A stretch of 64,000 nt of DNA from Polyangium fumosum (lineage in GTDB: Bacteria > Myxococcota_A > Polyangia > Polyangiales > Polyangiaceae): the NCBI RefSeq assembly GCF_005144585.1, contig NZ_SSMQ01000010.1, forward strand, positions 1 to 64,000, read 5' to 3'. Shown piece by piece: positions 17,015 to 25,440 of the stretch. The notes under the pieces were generated by a model. It did no database searches. It had not been told where the DNA came from and was given only the letters and a program-made list of their open reading frames with translations. Position numbers and translations under genes: made by a program. The first letter of the stretch is position 1. Every line of letters begins with the position of its first letter.

Positions 17015-17494
17015 TTGAAGATCACGCTCACCCTCAACGGCCTATCGCGTGAGGTCGACTTGCCGCCGCTCGTGCGGCTGCTCGACGCGCTCCGCGGTCC
17101 GCTTGGTCTCCCGGGGACCAAGGAGGGCTGCGGCGAGGGCGAGTGTGGCTCGTGCACGGTGCTGCTCGACGGCGAGCCCGTGAACGCCTGCCTCGTCTCG
17201 ATCGGCCAGTGCGAAGGCCGCGCCGTCACCACCGTCGAGGGCCTCTCGGACGCGACGCACCTCGGCCCGCTCGCGCGTTGCTTCGTCGATCACGGCGGCG
17301 CGCAGTGCGGCATCTGCACCCCCGGCATGCTCATCTCGGCCGAGGCGCTCCTCGCGCGCAAGGCCGACCCGAACGACGAGGAGATCCGCGAGGCCATCGC
17401 GGGCAACCTCTGCCGCTGTACGGGCTACCAGCGCATCGTCGACAGCATCCGCGAGGCCGCGCGCGAGCGTCGGGAAGCGGGAGGGGCGTCGTGA
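17015..17494 (+). CDS. [2Fe-2S] subunit of the molybdenum hydroxylase
   Basis: 159 residues from TTG 17015. The start is set by GGAGGA eight bases upstream. Plant-type ferredoxin cluster: C39, C44, C47, C59. Second, helical cluster: C98, C101, C133, C135 (CGICTPGM and CRCTGY). It passes electrons from molybdenum to FAD. Its GTGA stop overlap with the next gene shows coupling to the FAD subunit. This is a separate small subunit of the three-subunit (CoxS/XdhC-like) type. Confidence 0.93.
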   Translation: MKITLTLNGLSREVDLPPLVRLLDALRGPLGLPGTKEGCGEGECGSCTVLLDGEPVNACLVSIGQCEGRAVTTVEGLSDATHLGPLARCFVDHGGAQCGICTPGMLISAEALLARKADPNDEEIREAIAGNLCRCTGYQRIVDSIREAARERREAGGAS

Positions 17495-18387
17495 GCCTCG
17501 CGGACCTTCCCCAGCACGACATGCAGCGGGCCGCCTCGCTCGACGCGCTTTGCGGCCTCCTCTCGGAGCGGCACACGCGCGGCGAAGCCACGGTCCTGCT
17601 CGCGGGCGGCACCGACTGGGTCGTCGAGCAGGAGCTCAAGCCCCCGCGCCGCGACGCCGATCCGCTCCCCCTCGTCGTCGACGTCTCTCGCCTTTCGGAG
17701 CTCCGCGGCATCACCGCCACGCGGGGCCTCCTGCGCATCGGCGCGGCCACGACGTACCTCGAAATTCGCCGCCACCCCGTGGTCATCGAGCGCGCCCCGA
17801 TGCTCGTGCACATGGCCCGCGAGCTCGGCGCGATCCAGATCCAGGCCCGCGGCACGCTCGGCGGCAACCTCGCGACGGCCTCGCCCGCGGCCGACGGCGT
17901 CGCGGCGCTCGCGGCCTACGACGCGTCGATCGTCGTGAAGAGCGTCCGCGGCGAGCGCCGGATCCCCTTCTCCGCGCTGCAAACGGGGTACAAGCAGAGC
18001 ACACGCGCGCCGGACGAGGTCATCGTCGCCGTGGAGATCGCGCTCCCGCCCGAGGGATCGCCCTGGATCTGGCGCAAGGTCGGCACGCGGCGCGCGCAGG
18101 CCATCTCCAAGGTCGCGCTCGCGGGCATCGCGGTGCGCTCGGAGGATCGGGTCGTACGTCTTGGCCTCGGCATGGCCTCCGTCGCGCCGGTCACCGCGAC
18201 CCTCCTCCAGACGCGCGCCCTCGTCCTCGCGAATCCCCTCTCCGCGCTCACCGCGGACGCCGTCGACGCCGCCGTCCTCGCGGACATCGCGCCGATCGAC
18301 GACGTCCGCTCGACGCGCGAATACCGCATCCACGCCGCGAAGGCCGTCGTGCGAGGGTTCCTCCGCGACCTCGGCGCGCCCGTGTAA
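17491..18387 (+). CDS. FAD-binding subunit of the molybdenum hydroxylase
   Basis: 298 residues from GTG 17491, overlapping the previous stop (GTGA). FAD-binding signatures LLAGGTDWVVEQ (near residue 35) and TLGGNLATASPAAD (near residue 125) are present. The C-terminal CO-dehydrogenase flavoprotein domain contains KVGTRRAQAISKVALAG. Together with the Mo and [2Fe-2S] subunits it completes a heterotrimeric enzyme. This is the last gene of the operon. Confidence 0.92.
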   Translation: MSLADLPQHDMQRAASLDALCGLLSERHTRGEATVLLAGGTDWVVEQELKPPRRDADPLPLVVDVSRLSELRGITATRGLLRIGAATTYLEIRRHPVVIERAPMLVHMARELGAIQIQARGTLGGNLATASPAADGVAALAAYDASIVVKSVRGERRIPFSALQTGYKQSTRAPDEVIVAVEIALPPEGSPWIWRKVGTRRAQAISKVALAGIAVRSEDRVVRLGLGMASVAPVTATLLQTRALVLANPLSALTADAVDAAVLADIAPIDDVRSTREYRIHAAKAVVRGFLRDLGAPV

Positions 18388-18423
18388 AACTTCGATTGGC
18401 CCGCCAAACGAACTCCATCTCCC

Positions 18424-18930
18424 ATGGCTGACCCCTTCACCTTTCGCCCCATCCGACCCGAGGACGATCCTGCGATCGCCGCGCTCATCCGCGCCGTGAT
18501 GCCCGAGTTTGGCGCGGACGGGCCTGGGTTTGCCATTCACGACCCCGAGGTCTCGGCCATGAGCGCGGCGTATTCCGGACCCCGCTCCGCCTATTTCGTC
18601 GTCGAAATGGACGGCCGGGTCGTGGGCGGCGCGGGGATCGGGCCGCTCGAAGGCGGCGACGCGGACACGGCGGAGCTGCGCAAGATGTACTTTTTGCGCG
18701 AGGCGCGCGGCCAGGGAATGGGCGAGCGCCTGCTCCAGCACGTCCTCGGCGTCGCGCGGGAGCGGGGCTTTACGCGTGTCTACCTGGAGACGCTCACGGG
18801 CATGGACTCCGCGATACGCCTCTACGAGCGCCTCGGCTTTCGTCGCCTCGATCGGCAGCTCGGCGGCACCGGACACCACGGCTGCAATCGTTTCTACATG
18901 CGCGATCTGGTGCCCGCGGTGACCACCTGA
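18424..18930 (+). CDS. GNAT-family acetyltransferase
   Basis: 168 residues from ATG 18424. The GNAT fold is visible: RKMYFLREARGQGMGERLL carries the acetyl-CoA pyrophosphate loop (RGQGMG), followed by RVYLETLTGMDSAIRLYERL. The substrate is unknown. It follows the FAD subunit by 36 bases but looks like an independent gene. Confidence 0.88.
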   Translation: MADPFTFRPIRPEDDPAIAALIRAVMPEFGADGPGFAIHDPEVSAMSAAYSGPRSAYFVVEMDGRVVGGAGIGPLEGGDADTAELRKMYFLREARGQGMGERLLQHVLGVARERGFTRVYLETLTGMDSAIRLYERLGFRRLDRQLGGTGHHGCNRFYMRDLVPAVTT

Positions 18931-18991
18931 CCCGTGGGACAACGCTGCTCCTGACTTGATTTTTGGGGGCGCGGATGGCTTTACTGCGCCC

Positions 18992-19915
18992 ATGAACGGT
19001 CTTCGAGCGTTTTCCCTCGTCTTCTTGCTCGCCACGAGCGCCGTCGCTTGCTCTGCCCCGAAGCCCGAGCCTGAAATCGCCTCCTCGGCGACGCAGCCCG
19101 GATACGCGCAGGACTATCCGACCGTCGTGCAGCAGATCGTCAAGGACTTCGGCCGCGACGACGACGATGCGCGGACGCTCACCTCGGGTTTTTCCGAGTA
19201 CCCGAAGGGCCTCAAGGCGCCTGACTGGAGCGTCGTCGGCGACATTCACCGCACGGCGAACGACGCGGGCCGGAGCCATGCATACGTCGAGCGCCACCGC
19301 GAGGTCCAGGGCGCGGCGGCGTTTTTCCTCGCCGAGCAGGACGAGATCGTCAAGAAGGTCGGCGGCTCGGCCACGTATGCGGCCAAGCAAAAGGGCTGCG
19401 AGGTGGACCTCTCGGGGGTCGTCAACAAATCGCTCACCGATTCCGTCGGCAAGCAGCTCGAGAAGCGGCTCCGCGAGCGGAACGAGGCCCACTCCATCAT
19501 CGACCGGCACCGGACCGAGCTCGGCAAGGAGGACGCGGCCACGCTCGAAGAGCAAGCCGATCAGCTCAGCCGCGCGAGTTACCTCGTGCACATCGCGATG
19601 GTCGAGGAGAAGGTGCGCCTGCGCGCGCTCATCGAAGAAGCCGAGCAGGTGAAGAAGACGCTCGACGATTACATCGCCCGGGAGCGCGCCTCGCAGGGCA
19701 AGGGCAAGGAGGCGGACCAGAAGGCGAGCGAGGCGCGGATCACGCGTGCCCAGGAGAGCAAGGCGCAGATCGACGGCTCGCTGACCCAGGCCCGGGAGAT
19801 GGAAAAGAAGATGGAGGAGCGCGTCGCGGCCGCGCAGAAGCGGCACGCCGATGCGCTGAACGCGCTGCTCGCCGACGTGGACAAACGGGCGAAGGACGCC
19901 GGGCAGAAAAAATAA
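18992..19915 (+). CDS. Predicted coiled-coil lipoprotein
   Basis: 307 residues from ATG 18992. The signal peptide MNGLRAFSLVFLLATSAVAC ends in a lipobox Cys. The mature part has a short globular region, then a long charged coiled coil (RLRERNEAHSIIDRHRTELG onward) with many Lys/Glu heptads. No enzyme motif is seen. Likely an envelope or periplasmic structural lipoprotein; function unknown. Confidence 0.8.
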   Translation: MNGLRAFSLVFLLATSAVACSAPKPEPEIASSATQPGYAQDYPTVVQQIVKDFGRDDDDARTLTSGFSEYPKGLKAPDWSVVGDIHRTANDAGRSHAYVERHREVQGAAAFFLAEQDEIVKKVGGSATYAAKQKGCEVDLSGVVNKSLTDSVGKQLEKRLRERNEAHSIIDRHRTELGKEDAATLEEQADQLSRASYLVHIAMVEEKVRLRALIEEAEQVKKTLDDYIARERASQGKGKEADQKASEARITRAQESKAQIDGSLTQAREMEKKMEERVAAAQKRHADALNALLADVDKRAKDAGQKK

Positions 19916-19985
19916 CGCAACTGCCGGGGGCCTCCGGTCGATGGAGCGAGGTGAGGACAACCCCTCGCTCCCCTGGAGGTCTCCC

Positions 19986-20180
19986 ATGCCCTCGTTTTTC
20001 CCCTTCCCCGCTTCACGACGAACGCTCCCTTCGGCTTCCCCGGCCGACATCCCTGCGCCGCGGCCGGCGCAGGCCGATCCCACGCTCGAATCCGTGCCGC
20101 CGCCGAAGGGCGGCGACATGGACCTCGCGTGGGACGACACGCAACCCATCCGCGTGATTTCGATGGAGCGCCCCCCGTGA
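19986..20180 (+). CDS. Small Pro-rich protein with a DDTQP motif (64 residues)
   Basis: ATG 19986 is preceded by GGAGG at 19975-19979. Composition is Pro/Ala-rich, ending WDDTQPIRVISMERPP. Acidic-TQP motifs can be kinase targets bound by FHA domains in myxobacteria (inference). It converges on the lectin-like lipoprotein gene, with 6 bases between stops. No family is recognised. Confidence 0.55.
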   Translation: MPSFFPFPASRRTLPSASPADIPAPRPAQADPTLESVPPPKGGDMDLAWDDTQPIRVISMERPP

Positions 20181-20186
20181 TTTCGC

Positions 20187-21026
20187 TCAATCCGCGGCGA
20201 AGCAGTAAACGCGCCCATTGCCGCCCTTCGGGGCGGTGTCGCCGCAGTTGCCGTTGACGTGCACCGAGTTCCACGGCCTGTACATCTCGGCATCACTCAT
20301 GTTCGGACCGAGCCCATCGCTATGGCCCACCTGGGCGGTCATGGCGGGGTCTTCGGAGGTCCAGTCCGCGCAGGTTTGCCCGAGGACGACGGTGCCGTCC
20401 CGCGCCGTGCCGGTGAGGACATCGTGCTGGTTCGGCGTGGGGGAACCGGCCCACTGGCCCGGCACCATCTCGCCCTTTTCGTCGAGGAACACGGTGTGAT
20501 CGCCGTACCGCTCGTGCAGCTCGGTCAGGTTCGCCGCCACGAGCGCGCCCTTCGCGTTGTACCAGGGGCCGGCGCCGATCCTGTCCTTGGCGTGCACGGG
20601 CTGGCCGTTCGGGCCATTTTCGACGCTGAGATAAGCGCGCCACGTCTTCGCCCCGGCGCCGACCGCGGCGGCCAGATCCTGGCACCTCTTGTCCGCCCCG
20701 GCGAGCCCGCCCAGGTTGGCCGTGGTGCTCCCGGTGCTGGAGACGAAGAAGCTGAGCCCCTTCGCCTCGCTCCCACCAGCGCCGCCGCCGCCGCCGATGC
20801 CGCCAGCACCACCGCCGCCGCCGATGCCGCCTGCGCCACCGCCGCCGCCGATTCCGCCGGTGCCGCCTGTGCCGCCGCCTGTGCCGCCGCCGCCCGTGCC
20901 GCTGCCGGTGCTATTCGTGCCGGAGCTGGTGCCCGAGTCCTCGCCGCAGGCCACGACGGCGAGCGTGAGCCCAAGACCGAGGAGGACGCCGAAGCTGCGA
21001 AGGGGATACGTGCCGGATCGTTTCAT
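20187..21026 (-). CDS. Gly-rich lipoprotein with endostatin/DUF1554-like domain
   Basis: 279 residues. The signal peptide ends VVAC (lipobox); AGGAGG precedes the ATG at 21026. A glycine-only style linker (GGIGGGGGAGG repeats, residues about 45-90) leads to a domain starting LSFFVSSTGSTTANLGGL and ADKRCQDLAAAVG, typical of DUF1554/C-type-lectin-like lipoproteins, with WRAYLS and a Cys-rich end (NCGDTAPKGG, YCFAAD). Probably an exposed surface adhesin or binding protein. Confidence 0.8.
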   Translation of the reverse strand: MKRSGTYPLRSFGVLLGLGLTLAVVACGEDSGTSSGTNSTGSGTGGGGTGGGTGGTGGIGGGGGAGGIGGGGGAGGIGGGGGAGGSEAKGLSFFVSSTGSTTANLGGLAGADKRCQDLAAAVGAGAKTWRAYLSVENGPNGQPVHAKDRIGAGPWYNAKGALVAANLTELHERYGDHTVFLDEKGEMVPGQWAGSPTPNQHDVLTGTARDGTVVLGQTCADWTSEDPAMTAQVGHSDGLGPNMSDAEMYRPWNSVHVNGNCGDTAPKGGNGRVYCFAAD

Positions 21027-21095
21027 GGAAGCCTCCTGAGGAAGTATCGCGTCGAGGCCGCAGAATCGCGCGCACGCGGCGGCGCGTCCAGCGTG

Positions 21096-22112
21096 TCACC
21101 CGCGGCTGGACGACGCCGAGGCTCCCGTGAGATGCACGCGTGCGCTGGACGCCAGCTCGCGCTGACGATCCTCATGTCGGGCCGGACAAACGTCGACGAT
21201 CCACGGCATCACGTGCGGTTCGATGTGTTCCGCGAAGCTCGCCTGGCAGGGCTCGCCGAGGCACGAGCCGATCGCGGCCGCGAGCAAGGCGCCATAAAAG
21301 AGCGCCGTCTCCTCCGTCGGCCCCTCGAAGGGCGGGCGCAGCTCGCAACGCGCGCGCTTTTGCTCGGACCACGTCGCCCCCTCGATGACCACACGACCGA
21401 GCCCGGCCTGCGCGAGCACCCCGTCGAGCACGCTCGGCGCGAGCACCGCCGCGGGCTCTCCCTCGCGCGCCTGCCCGTCGGCCTCGGACGCGACGACCAG
21501 GGCCATGGCGCGCCCCACGTGCTCGCCGAGCGCGATCGCGCCGCGCGGTCCGAGCCGCTCGAGCAACGCCGGCAGCGCGTCGAGCAGCACCGGCAAGAGC
21601 CCGCCCATCGTCCCCAGGCTCTTCTGCAAATCGTGGCCGGCCTGGCTCGCGCCCACCTCGACGACCGGGCGTCGCACCACGGTCATGAAGATCCGCGCCT
21701 CCGCGCCTTCCTGCGCGAGCGGCAATGTCACCACGGGCGGCGCCTTGACGAACTGCACGGCCACATCCTGCACGCCGTGCATGAAAGAGAAGCGAAAGCG
21801 AAAGCTCTCCGAAAGGCGCGCCTCGTCCTGCACGAGCGCCCGGAAACGCCCGTAAAACGCCTCCACCCGCGTGCAAGGCGCGACCTCCTTGAACCAGTTT
21901 TTCCCGACGACCCGCTCGGGCGGCAAGCGCGAAAGGGCGGATTCGTAGCGGTTGTACAGCAGGATCGTGCCGACCTCGTCGAGGACCACGAACCCGTAGG
22001 GCAGCTCGTCGACCTCCGCCTTCGACATGCCGGCGAGACGCTCAACAGCGTCGAGTGTGCCGTCCTCCGACACCATGGCGGCCTGCACGGCCTGGTAGTA
22101 GCCACTGCTCAA
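21096..22112 (-). CDS. PAS protein resembling photoactive yellow protein, plus C-terminal domain
   Basis: 338 residues. Residues about 35-125 match the PYP fold unusually well: GTILLYN carries Y53 and E57, and VVGKNWFKEVAPCT carries C80. The Tyr-to-Cys spacing is 27, exactly as in PYP (Y42, E46, C69), whose Cys binds p-coumarate. PYP R52 is replaced (Leu63) and T50 by Ser. The C-terminal half (LPVLLDALPALLERLG, ELRPPFEGPTEETALFYGAL) is an unassigned sensor-like domain. It overlaps the DUF4388 gene upstream by 4 bases (ATGA). Chromophore binding is inference; no chromophore-synthesis gene is in the window. Confidence 0.72.
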   Translation of the reverse strand: MSSGYYQAVQAAMVSEDGTLDAVERLAGMSKAEVDELPYGFVVLDEVGTILLYNRYESALSRLPPERVVGKNWFKEVAPCTRVEAFYGRFRALVQDEARLSESFRFRFSFMHGVQDVAVQFVKAPPVVTLPLAQEGAEARIFMTVVRRPVVEVGASQAGHDLQKSLGTMGGLLPVLLDALPALLERLGPRGAIALGEHVGRAMALVVASEADGQAREGEPAAVLAPSVLDGVLAQAGLGRVVIEGATWSEQKRARCELRPPFEGPTEETALFYGALLAAAIGSCLGEPCQASFAEHIEPHVMPWIVDVCPARHEDRQRELASSARVHLTGASASSSRG

Positions 22113-22927
22113 CGAACACCTCCGTCTCGAATTCGGAACGCCTCACCCCATCCCCCCTTGTCGAGCAATCGCATCAGGCCCCCGAGCATCTCGGGGACGT
22201 AATACCGCTGAAAACGCGCCTCGTTGAACATCGAGGCGGCCTCGAAGACGGAAAACACCCACGTGGCGACCGCTTTCGGGATCGCCGACCGCGCCCGCTC
22301 CACGCCCGCCACCGTCACCAGGCCGTCCGCCGAGATCCGGAACGCCTCCATCGCCGGATGCGACGCGGCCGTGCGGGTCCAGGCCGTTTGCATGATCGAC
22401 GACGCGAGCTTCGGCCCCAGCCATTTGCGCGTGTACACCGAGCACGCATTCATCACGGCCGCGGCCAGCGCCACCTCCGTCGCATGGCCTTCCAGCATCA
22501 CCAGGCGCAACGACGCGGGCGGCGTCTCGGAGAGCGCCGGGCGCGGCGGCGGCGGCGACGAACCACGCTCGTCGAGCGCGATCACGTGGAACACCGCCTG
22601 GGAAAACCCTCGAATGGCGGCGAGCGTCGCCTCGACGTCGGCGTCCGGCGGCGCTCCATCGGCGTGGGCGCGCAGCACGCGCCCTCGCTCCAGGACGATT
22701 TCGCCCCACCGCTTGACGGACCGCACCTCCACGACGCACGTCCGCCCCCGAGAGCCCAGGGAGCCGAGCAGGTCGTCGAGCCCGACCTCGTCGAGTTGGC
22801 CTCGGAGGATGAGCCGACCCCGTGCGCGCTCCGAAGGGACGCCCGCCCGATCGCCCCGACCGGCGTCCGTGGCCGCCCCCCCGAACCACGCACCTCCCCC
22901 CTCTCCGAGGGCGGCGTTGTCGAACAT
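22109..22927 (-). CDS. DUF4388 (PATAN-like) regulatory protein
   Basis: 272 residues from ATG 22927, chosen for the AAGGGAG ribosome-binding site; an upstream ATG (22954) has none. The N-terminal GQLDEVGLDDLLGSLGSRG and EIVLERGRVLRAHADG fit the DUF4388 domain found in myxobacterial regulators of motility and gliding. The rest is helical with no enzyme motif. Its stop overlaps the start of the PYP-like gene, so the two likely act together in one sensory pathway. Confidence 0.7.
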   Translation of the reverse strand: MFDNAALGEGGGAWFGGAATDAGRGDRAGVPSERARGRLILRGQLDEVGLDDLLGSLGSRGRTCVVEVRSVKRWGEIVLERGRVLRAHADGAPPDADVEATLAAIRGFSQAVFHVIALDERGSSPPPPRPALSETPPASLRLVMLEGHATEVALAAAVMNACSVYTRKWLGPKLASSIMQTAWTRTAASHPAMEAFRISADGLVTVAGVERARSAIPKAVATWVFSVFEAASMFNEARFQRYYVPEMLGGLMRLLDKGGWGEAFRIRDGGVR

Positions 22928-22946
22928 GAGCACTCCCTTCCCTTGT

Positions 22947-22965
22947 TTGTACATGGTTCGTACAA
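22947..22965 (-). promoter_or_regulatory. Inverted repeat TTGTAC-N7-GTACAA upstream of the DUF4388/PYP-like pair
   Basis: A perfect 6-bp palindrome, arms 22947-22952 and 22960-22965, lies 20-38 bases upstream of the DUF4388 start. It is a candidate operator. TGTAC-rich palindromes are used by some light-responsive MerR regulators (recalled, not verified), but no such regulator is in the window. Confidence 0.35.
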
Positions 22966-23105
22966 CGTTAGGGGAAAGGTGTCCAGCAGGTTTTTCAGGC
23001 TCTTCAGGCAGAAGGAGCCGTATGGATCGATCCGTTCGGGGCTCGCCGACGCCGGCATGGACGTAGAAGGTTCGTCCAACGTCGATGCGAGAAGGACGGG
23101 GAGGG

Positions 23106-23519
23106 CTACTCCTTCGTGTGTCCCGGCGTCGGGGCGAGGGCCTTTCGGATCTCCTCCTCGCGCGCGGCCCGCGCGTGCTTCCGGGCCTCCACGATCGACT
23201 CGATGGCGAGGTTCGCCTCGATGTCGTCCGCGAGATCGTCCGCGGCGATCCGCGCGATCGCTTCGAGCCGCGACCCGAGCCGCGCCCGCAGCCGCTCCTT
23301 GATGGCGTCCTTGAGAATCTCGCGCGCCGCCTCGCGTGTCAGCGCCGCGGCCTCGCTGGAGAGGACCTTCGAGATTTCGAGGTCGAGGAACTCCGTGCCC
23401 TTGGGCCCCTCGGACCGCCGCCCCTCGGGCCGCCGCCCCTCGGGCCGCCGCCCTTCACGGTGGCCCTCGTCTTGCCGCTCGCCCTGCCCTTCCGGCCCTT
23501 CCCTACGATGATCGTGCAT
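23106..23519 (-). CDS. Hypothetical protein with EGRRPEGRR repeats
   Basis: 137 residues from ATG 23519, preceded by GGAGG. The N-terminus is highly charged and repetitive (GRRPEGRRPEGRRSEG). The rest is an amphipathic helical region (AREILKDAIKERLRARLGSRL). No known domain. It could be a nucleic-acid-associated or coiled-coil protein; no function assigned. Confidence 0.65.
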   Translation of the reverse strand: MHDHRREGPEGQGERQDEGHREGRRPEGRRPEGRRSEGPKGTEFLDLEISKVLSSEAAALTREAAREILKDAIKERLRARLGSRLEAIARIAADDLADDIEANLAIESIVEARKHARAAREEEIRKALAPTPGHTKE

Positions 23520-23588
23520 GTCGCCTCCGATCGTAGCGGTGACGACGAGGCGTTGGAAGGGCCCCCGGGGCAGTTCGAACGGGGCGGA

Positions 23589-23972
23589 TCAGAGCAGGTT
23601 CAGGTGCTTCTTCGCGCGGTGCTCGGCAGTCTCGACGATTTTCTTCGCCTCTTCCGGCTCGATCTCGAGCTTCACGCAGAGATCCTGCACGAACTGCTTC
23701 TCCGACACGTGCTGCTCGCCGTCGACGTACGTGAGGAGCACGGCATGCTGGAGGAGCACGCGGCGATCATTGAACGACATGTCCCACACGGGGATGTCGT
23801 CGAGGCTCTTCTTCTCGGCCGCGTACGCGCGGATCTCGGCGGCCTGCTCCTCGCTCGCCTCGAACGCGGAGATCAGCGCCTCGACCATCTCGCGCTCCTT
23901 CTCGTCGAAGTGGCCGTCGGCCCAGGCAACGCTGACAAGCGACTTGACGATCCCCATGTCCTCTTCGCGCAT
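23589..23972 (-). CDS. TerB-like protein
   Basis: 127 residues from ATG 23972; an in-frame GTG at 23993 is possible. VAWADGHFDEKEREMVEALI and LTYVDGEQHVSEKQF are the paired acidic loop-helix units of TerB/DjlA-type domains, which bind divalent metal. Cytoplasmic. Family members occur in tellurite-resistance and stress loci, but no other ter genes are nearby. Confidence 0.8.
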   Translation of the reverse strand: MREEDMGIVKSLVSVAWADGHFDEKEREMVEALISAFEASEEQAAEIRAYAAEKKSLDDIPVWDMSFNDRRVLLQHAVLLTYVDGEQHVSEKQFVQDLCVKLEIEPEEAKKIVETAEHRAKKHLNLL

Positions 23973-24063
23973 GGTCGAAGCTTTTGCCGTCACCCGCGAG
24001 AGACGTCAAGCCCCTCGTCGATCCGGCGGGCGTAATGCGCTCCTCCCGGGCCCGGCGATGCGA

Positions 24064-24069
24064 TACCTT
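24064..24069 (+). promoter_or_regulatory. -10-like hexamer TACCTT
   Basis: It ends 10 bases before the ATG at 24080, fitting the recurring start-proximal pattern. Confidence 0.35.
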
Positions 24070-24079
24070 CCCCGCCCCG

Positions 24080-24472
24080 ATGGAGCCCCCCCTCGCCGTC
24101 CACCACGTCGCCGTCGTCGTCGCCGATCTCGACCGGGCCGAGCGTTTTTACACGGGGGTGCTCGGCCTGCCCGTCCTTCGCCGCTGGGACGACGCGGCAG
24201 GGCAGCCCCGCTCGGTATGGCTCGCGCTCGGAAGCAGCGCGTTCCTCGCCGTCGAGCGTGCAGGCTCGCCCAATGCCCCGCACCGTGAGGACACGGCCCC
24301 CGGCCTGCATTGCCTCGCGCTCGGCATTCGCCCGGACGCGCGCGAGCGATGGCGCGTCACCCTCACCGCGGCGGGTTTTCCCGTCGAGCGCGAGAGCCCG
24401 TATACCCTCTACACGCGCGACCCCGACGGGAACCTCGTCGGCCTCAGCCACTTTCCCGACCCGGCCCCCTGA
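24080..24472 (+). CDS. VOC-family (glyoxalase/bleomycin-resistance fold) protein
   Basis: 130 residues from ATG 24080. AVHHVAVVVADLDRAERFY, HCLALGI and DPDGNLVGLSHF give the two beta-alpha-beta-beta-beta modules and candidate metal ligands (His near residue 10, His in the middle, no clear C-terminal Glu). Likely a metal-dependent lyase or a dioxygenase relative; substrate unknown. It lies 15 bases before the pseudouridine synthase. Confidence 0.82.
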   Translation: MEPPLAVHHVAVVVADLDRAERFYTGVLGLPVLRRWDDAAGQPRSVWLALGSSAFLAVERAGSPNAPHREDTAPGLHCLALGIRPDARERWRVTLTAAGFPVERESPYTLYTRDPDGNLVGLSHFPDPAP

Positions 24473-24487
24473 CCCACGACCAACGCA

Positions 24488-25408
24488 ATGACAGACCTGT
24501 CCCACCAGCGCTACCGCTTCGTCGCCCGCCCGGAGGACGCCGGGCAGAGGCTCGATCAGGTCCTCGCCGCGAATGTCCCCGGCCTCTCGCGCCGCAAGGC
24601 CCGCGTCGCCATCGACCTCGGCGGCGTCTTCGTCGACGGCGCGCGCGTCAAGGTCGCCGGCCGCGCCATTCGGCCCGGCCAAACCATCCTCGCCCACCTC
24701 GGCGGCGCGCTCGACCGGGCGACCAAGGAGGTCGGCGCCGCCGCGCGCGCCAAAGACGAGGCCACCCTTCCGCCCTTCCGCGTGGTCTACAAGGACGACG
24801 ACCTCGTGGTCGTGGACAAACCCTCGGGCCTCGTCACGGCGCCGACCCCCGAAAGCGACCGCGGAAACCTCGCGGATCTGCTCGGCCGCGCCCTCGGCGG
24901 CACCATCTACGTCGTGCACCGGCTCGACCTCGACACGAGCGGGCTCGTGGTCTTCGCGCGGACCGAAGCGGCGAACCGCGCCCTCTCCGATCGCATTCGC
25001 GCCCATGATTTCGATCGTGTCTACCTCGCGGCGCTCCTCGGCCTCGTCGCCTGGGACGAGCGCACCATCGAGGAGCCCGTCGCCGGAAAACGCGCCGTCT
25101 CCCACGCCACGGTGCTCGAACGCCTCTCGCCGCCGGGCATGCCCGGCGCGACGCTGACGCGATTCCGCCTCACGACCGGCCGCACCCACCAGATTCGCCT
25201 GCACGCCCTCCACGAGGGCCACCCCGTGCTCGGCGATCGCAAGTACGGAAAGACGAGCCCCCTGGATCCGCCGCGCCTCGCGCTCCACGCGACCCGGCTC
25301 GGCTTCGTGCACCCGCGGACGGGCGAATCCCTCGCCTGGGAGAGCCCCTGGCCCGACGACCTCGCGCCCTGGCTCGAAGCGTTGCGGAAGAGCACGCCAG
25401 CTCGTTGA
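24488..25408 (+). CDS. RluA-family pseudouridine synthase
   Basis: 306 residues. An N-terminal S4 RNA-binding domain (RLDQVLAANVPGLSRRKARV) is followed by the catalytic domain with HRLDLDTSGL; the second Asp-type position of HRLD is the catalytic aspartate. RTHQIRLH and GDRKYG are family motifs. It isomerises uridine in rRNA or tRNA; the exact site is unknown. The stop overlaps the next open frame, but the next gene's likely start is at 25441. Confidence 0.92.
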   Translation: MTDLSHQRYRFVARPEDAGQRLDQVLAANVPGLSRRKARVAIDLGGVFVDGARVKVAGRAIRPGQTILAHLGGALDRATKEVGAAARAKDEATLPPFRVVYKDDDLVVVDKPSGLVTAPTPESDRGNLADLLGRALGGTIYVVHRLDLDTSGLVVFARTEAANRALSDRIRAHDFDRVYLAALLGLVAWDERTIEEPVAGKRAVSHATVLERLSPPGMPGATLTRFRLTTGRTHQIRLHALHEGHPVLGDRKYGKTSPLDPPRLALHATRLGFVHPRTGESLAWESPWPDDLAPWLEALRKSTPAR

Positions 25409-25440
25409 CGCCCCCCGCGCGCCATTCTATCACGCGGAGG

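Noticed and set aside
20259..22202. 647-codon plus-strand open frame
   Set aside because: Shadow of the lectin-like and PYP-like minus-strand genes; Ala/Arg-rich translation without domains.
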